DNA of 60,737 bases, taken from the NCBI GenBank assembly GCA_002354335.1, contig DELI01000024.1, positions 103,700 through 164,436 on the forward strand. Direction: 5' to 3'. Each line of letters begins with the position of its first letter. The stretch's first letter is position 1. Of the stretch, positions 59,394 to 60,737 are shown piece after piece. The notes beneath the pieces were generated by a model. The model ran no database searches and had not been told where the DNA came from. It saw only the letters and a program-made list of their open reading frames with translations. A program made the translations under genes and the position numbers. This DNA comes from Sphingobacterium sp. UBA2700 (lineage in GTDB: Bacteria; Bacteroidota; Bacteroidia; Sphingobacteriales; Sphingobacteriaceae).

Positions 59394-60482
59394 ATGGAAC
59401 AAGATTTAAAAATGAAGTTAGAGCAACTTCATCAAAGAGTTGATGCGTTAAAAGATCAAATTGGTACAGAAGAAGCTACTAAGAATGCATTCGTGATGCC
59501 TTTTATCCAAATTCTTGGATATGACATTTTTAACCCAACAGAAGTTATCCCAGAATTCATTTGTGATATCGGAACAAAGAAAGGTGAAAAGGTGGACTAC
59601 GTTATAAAGAAAGATAACGAACCTATTTTAATAATAGAATGTAAGCATTGGAAAGAAAAAGCCGATGCACATAATTCACAGCTTCACAGATACTATCACG
59701 TTTCGAAAGCAAGATTTGGTGTTTTGACCAACGGCCACACGTATAATTTTTATGCTGACCTAGAAAAACCAAACATTATGGATGAAAAGCCCTTTTTCAC
59801 GCTTGATTTAAATAATTTAAAAGATTCCAGTTTAAAAATATTAGAGAAGTTTACGAAAAATGGCTATAGCCTTGAAAGCATATTGGATTCAGCAGAGGGA
59901 TTAAAGTATATCAAAGCTATTAAGAATGAATTTGATAAAGAACTACAGAATCCGTCGGATGAGCTTGTTAAAATGCTCGTATCACGATTTTTCGACAAAC
60001 CATTAATTGCATCAAGATTGGCTGTATTTAAAGATTATACAAATCGAGCGATTTCTAATTATATTAATGAAACAATAAGCTCAAGATTGAAGAATGCTTT
60101 GAGTATCAATGAAAATATACCTTCAAAAGATGCCGAAAATATAGAATCGATCGATGATAATGCTATTGTCAATGAGAAGCAAGATTCTATCGTAACAACG
60201 GAAGAAGAAATGGAGGGCTTTCAAATAATTAAAGCAATTTTGAGAGAGGCAATTCCTGCTTCAAGAATTGCACAAAGAGATACGAAATCTTACTTTGGAA
60301 TTTTACTAGATGATAATAACCAAAAGCCAATAGCAAGATTGCATTTTAACGCTAGTAGCGCAAAATATATTGAACTATTCGATAAAGGGAAGGACAATGG
60401 TGAACGAAAGCTTATAAGCTCTGTGGACGATATTTATCAATATAGACAAGCCCTGTTAGATACAATAAAAAACTATGAATAA
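59394..60482 (+). CDS. Orphan HsdR-N-like PD-(D/E)xK nuclease
   Basis: 362 aa. N-terminal coiled-coil-like segment (about 1-22), then a type I restriction R-subunit N-terminal-like nuclease domain: TKNAFVMPFIQILGYDIFNPTEVIPEF, GEKVDYVIKKDNEPILIIECKHWKEK with D68, E82 and K84 as the PD-(D/E)xK residues, and FGVLTNGHTYNFYADLEKPN. The C-terminal region (about 200-362) has no helicase motif and no HsdM or HsdS gene is in the window. Solo proteins of this group occur as uncharacterised nucleases, some in defence loci. The gene is AT-rich compared with its neighbours, which hints at acquisition. Confidence 0.82.
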   Translation: MEQDLKMKLEQLHQRVDALKDQIGTEEATKNAFVMPFIQILGYDIFNPTEVIPEFICDIGTKKGEKVDYVIKKDNEPILIIECKHWKEKADAHNSQLHRYYHVSKARFGVLTNGHTYNFYADLEKPNIMDEKPFFTLDLNNLKDSSLKILEKFTKNGYSLESILDSAEGLKYIKAIKNEFDKELQNPSDELVKMLVSRFFDKPLIASRLAVFKDYTNRAISNYINETISSRLKNALSINENIPSKDAENIESIDDNAIVNEKQDSIVTTEEEMEGFQIIKAILREAIPASRIAQRDTKSYFGILLDDNNQKPIARLHFNASSAKYIELFDKGKDNGERKLISSVDDIYQYRQALLDTIKNYE

Positions 60483-60737
60483 AAGTAAAGTTTGCTTCTA
60501 AAAGCATTGAAAGATACTTCTTCATTCATTCTAGAGTAAAATAGATTAAATTGATTTCGTAGAAGATCAACCCGTCCCGCGCTAGAACCGAACTCTCATT
60601 ACGCAAAAAAGCTCCAATCTTACGATTGAAGCTTTTTGTGCGGAGAGTGAGGGATTGGTTCAGCCCCACATTCCCCAAACACAGCCCTGAACCTTCCAGA
60701 ATCGAACCCCGGCCAATCCAAGGTCCGAACCCTCACT
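60483..60737. other. C-rich, palindrome-rich tail with a tRNA-Ser-like 3' remnant
   Basis: No gene up to the window edge. 60602-60642 is a hairpin with T and A runs. 60639-60656 is the reverse complement of AATCCCTCACTCTCCGCA, which matches the 3' end of many bacterial tRNA-Ser genes (T-stem, acceptor and CA). The segment from 60646 to 60737 has nested inverted pairs AGTGAGGG/CCCTCACT, GGATTGG/CCAATCC and GGTTCAG/CTGAACC. A full tRNA does not fold from it. Confidence 0.5.
60602..60642. terminator. Hairpin terminator near window end
   Basis: CGCAAAAAAGCT-C-CAATC / GATTG-A-AGCTTTTTGTGCG with a four-base loop and one mismatch. The T5 and A6 runs are inside the stem, so it could work on either strand, ending the nuclease gene or a tRNA-like transcript from the right. 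Confidence 0.55.

Noticed and set aside
60600..60737. Complete tRNA gene on the minus strand at the window end
   Set aside because: Only the acceptor and T-arm-like 18 bases match; no anticodon or D-arm can be folded before the window ends.

Overview
The window looks like a chromosomal segment of a Sphingobacteriaceae-type Bacteroidota (Sphingobacterium or a close relative). The evidence is two SusC/SusD outer-membrane nutrient pairs, a FecI/FecR regulator pair, a fused MurF-alanine racemase, agmatine-route putrescine genes, a DUF1080 protein, Gfo/Idh/MocA proteins with Tat-like leaders, and promoter boxes matching the Bacteroidota -7 consensus TAnnTTTG. No genus-level marker gene such as rRNA is present, so the assignment rests on gene content and style.

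Layout. 1-2.5 kb: an exonuclease/GIY-YIG nuclease convergent with DNA polymerase IV (dinB). 2.6-5.9 kb: aguB, aguA and a porin. 5.9-6.5 kb: nested intergenic palindromes. 6.5-13.7 kb: lpxB, a secreted protein, an FMN reductase/DJ-1 pair, polyphosphate kinase, a PA0069-type radical SAM protein and a small lipoprotein. 13.8-18.4 kb: a degenerate histidine-kinase-like protein, DUF502, murF-alr (all minus), recX, then tRNA-Gly and tRNA-Leu. 18.6-34.2 kb: an amino-sugar utilisation locus with a LacI regulator, nagA, sugar permease, nagB, GH109-type glycosidase, Gfo/Idh oxidoreductase, DUF1080 protein, SusD, SusC and two divergent secreted alpha/beta hydrolases. 34.3-36.5 kb: YceH-like protein, BNR-repeat protein and a small protein. 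37-47 kb: a third Gfo/Idh protein, FecI, FecR, SusC, SusD and a secreted EEP-fold phosphodiesterase-like protein with six VCBS repeats. 47-50 kb: small and hypothetical genes, a TlpA-type thioredoxin and DUF4870. 50-54.5 kb: gpsA-hemF-M16-M16 operon. 54.5-58.7 kb: DinB-superfamily hydrolase, envelope proteins and an SRPBCC membrane protein. 58.7-59.2 kb: three tiny membrane-protein ORFs. 59.4-60.5 kb: an orphan HsdR-N-like nuclease. 60.5 kb to end: a C-rich, palindrome-rich tail carrying a stretch like the 3' end of tRNA-Ser.

How it works together. The 18.6-34 kb block reads as one catabolic programme: SusCD imports glycan fragments; GH109, Gfo/Idh and DUF1080 suggest redox-assisted glycoside cleavage; the permease, NagA and NagB take the released N-acetylated amino sugar to fructose-6-phosphate. 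An 18-bp palindrome overlapping the predicted susC promoter is a plausible site for the LacI-type regulator. The 38-47 kb block is a second uptake locus under ECF sigma/anti-sigma control.

Most worth a second look: a dispersed palindromic repeat present three times in intergenic DNA; nested inverted repeats at 5.9-6.4 kb and 13.7-13.8 kb; the trio of tiny membrane-protein ORFs; a beta-clamp-like C-terminus on the radical SAM protein; and the tRNA-Ser-like remnant beside the orphan nuclease. No CRISPR array, insertion sequence or complete prophage was seen.
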